The position numbers were made by a program, and so were the translations under genes. Positions 63,369 through 64,000 of a stretch of 64,000 bases of DNA are shown here, one piece after another (the first letter of the stretch is position 1; each line of letters opens with the position of its first letter). The stretch is taken from contig NW_026729288.1 in assembly GCF_030272615.1 (NCBI RefSeq), positions 1 to 64,000 on the forward strand. The letters are read 5' to 3'. The notes beneath the pieces are model-generated. The model was not told the origin of the DNA. It did not search any database and worked only from the letters and a program-made list of their open reading frames with translations. This stretch comes from Cryptomeria japonica (Eukaryota > Streptophyta > Pinopsida > Cupressales > Cupressaceae).

Positions 63369-64000
63369 TTCGTGTGTGTACCTAATGTTCAGATTGCTTT
63401 GGAAAACCAGGTCATTTCCCCTGTTGGTGAACTTTTAACTAGCACATTTTTCAAGGACTAGTGCACCCAACACCCCTATTTTGCTAAAATAGGCTCAACT
63501 GTTGAGAGATGAAAGTGGACCTTGTAATTTGCATGAATCTAATTTGTTTTGTTGTCCCATCACAACAAAATGTTTCGAAAAGGTGTGAACTTCATATAAA
63601 CACAACTCCCTTTCCCATTCTAGGAATCAATGTACTCAATATAGAAAACCAAAAAACCTAGTCAATCAAGCATTCAGGGAGCGAAACGATAAAGAAGTCC
63701 CAATTTGATTATTCAATCATTGAAATATATGCTATAGCAATTATGATCAAGTGTATTATGTAATTCGTACCTAAGATAAGGTGTCATCATTTCACCATTT
63801 ATCATTTGCTTAGCCTCTTTTCTTGTGGGGGCATGCATCCTATCTCATCATTATCATTGTTGAAGAGAGAACACTAATACGCGGTTTGGATAAGGTAATC
63901 CCTTATATGAAATAACCATTTCTCCCAATTTTCTCTATCTACAGGTCCAAATCCGATAACAAGAAAGTTAAAGAAAAGTAGACCAGACATTAGCAGGCAT
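63369..64000. repeat. Tandem repeat unit 6, partial (first 632 bp)
   Basis: The array continues past the right edge of the window. The sequence matches the first 632 bp of units 2 to 5. It carries C at the variable site 63413, as in units 4 and 5. At the site private to unit 5 near 50981 it has the common form. No gene lies in this part. Confidence 0.95.

Noticed and set aside
1-64000. Ribosomal RNA gene array, CRISPR array or simple plasmid wrapped several times
   Set aside because: No rRNA sequence is present. The repeat period is 12.7 kb with a spliced gene, not short spaced repeats. Unit-specific variants and the diverged unit 1 argue against one circle read repeatedly.

Overview
This window is plant nuclear DNA: AT-rich, with an intron-containing germin-like gene, a solo LTR with its target-site duplication, and long gene-poor spacers. 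The protein sequence and the large repeat-rich spacers suggest a gymnosperm (conifer-like) genome. That placement is inference and was not checked against a database.

The whole window is one head-to-tail tandem array. Taking base 1 as an arbitrary unit start, unit 1 is 1-12708 (12,708 bp). Units 2 to 5 are 12709-25373, 25374-38038, 38039-50703 and 50704-63368, each exactly 12,665 bp. A sixth unit starts at 63369 and runs off the right edge. No array boundary is visible on either side. Units 2 to 5 differ by only scattered single bases. Unit 1 carries 43 extra bases in four small indels. Its divergence from the others falls from about 3-4% at its left end to almost nothing in its last 2.5 kb.

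Each unit has the same layout in + coordinates (unit 1 numbers): unrecognised spacer (1-1189); two old diverged copies of a ~370-bp segment (1190-1570 and 2215-2590); a perfect 110-bp tandem duplication carrying poly(A) signals (2936-3155); a two-exon germin-like protein gene on the minus strand (3213-3973) with a TATA box and short upstream region; a second old duplication (4550-4680 and 5158-5320); AT-rich spacer; a doubled purine (GA) block (6784-7450); AT-rich spacer; an LTR-retroelement-like remnant on the minus strand (about 8270-9019); a 1,204-bp solo LTR with ATTTA target-site duplication (10430-11633); and unrecognised spacer to the unit end.

The only convincing protein-coding gene is the germin-like protein, present five times and intact each time (220 aa, signal peptide, cupin with all four metal ligands). 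Units 4 and 5 encode the same protein; units 1, 2 and 3 differ from it at one residue each. The most notable point is biological: a recent amplification of one secreted cupin gene with its whole 12.7-kb neighbourhood, with signs of continuing exchange between units.
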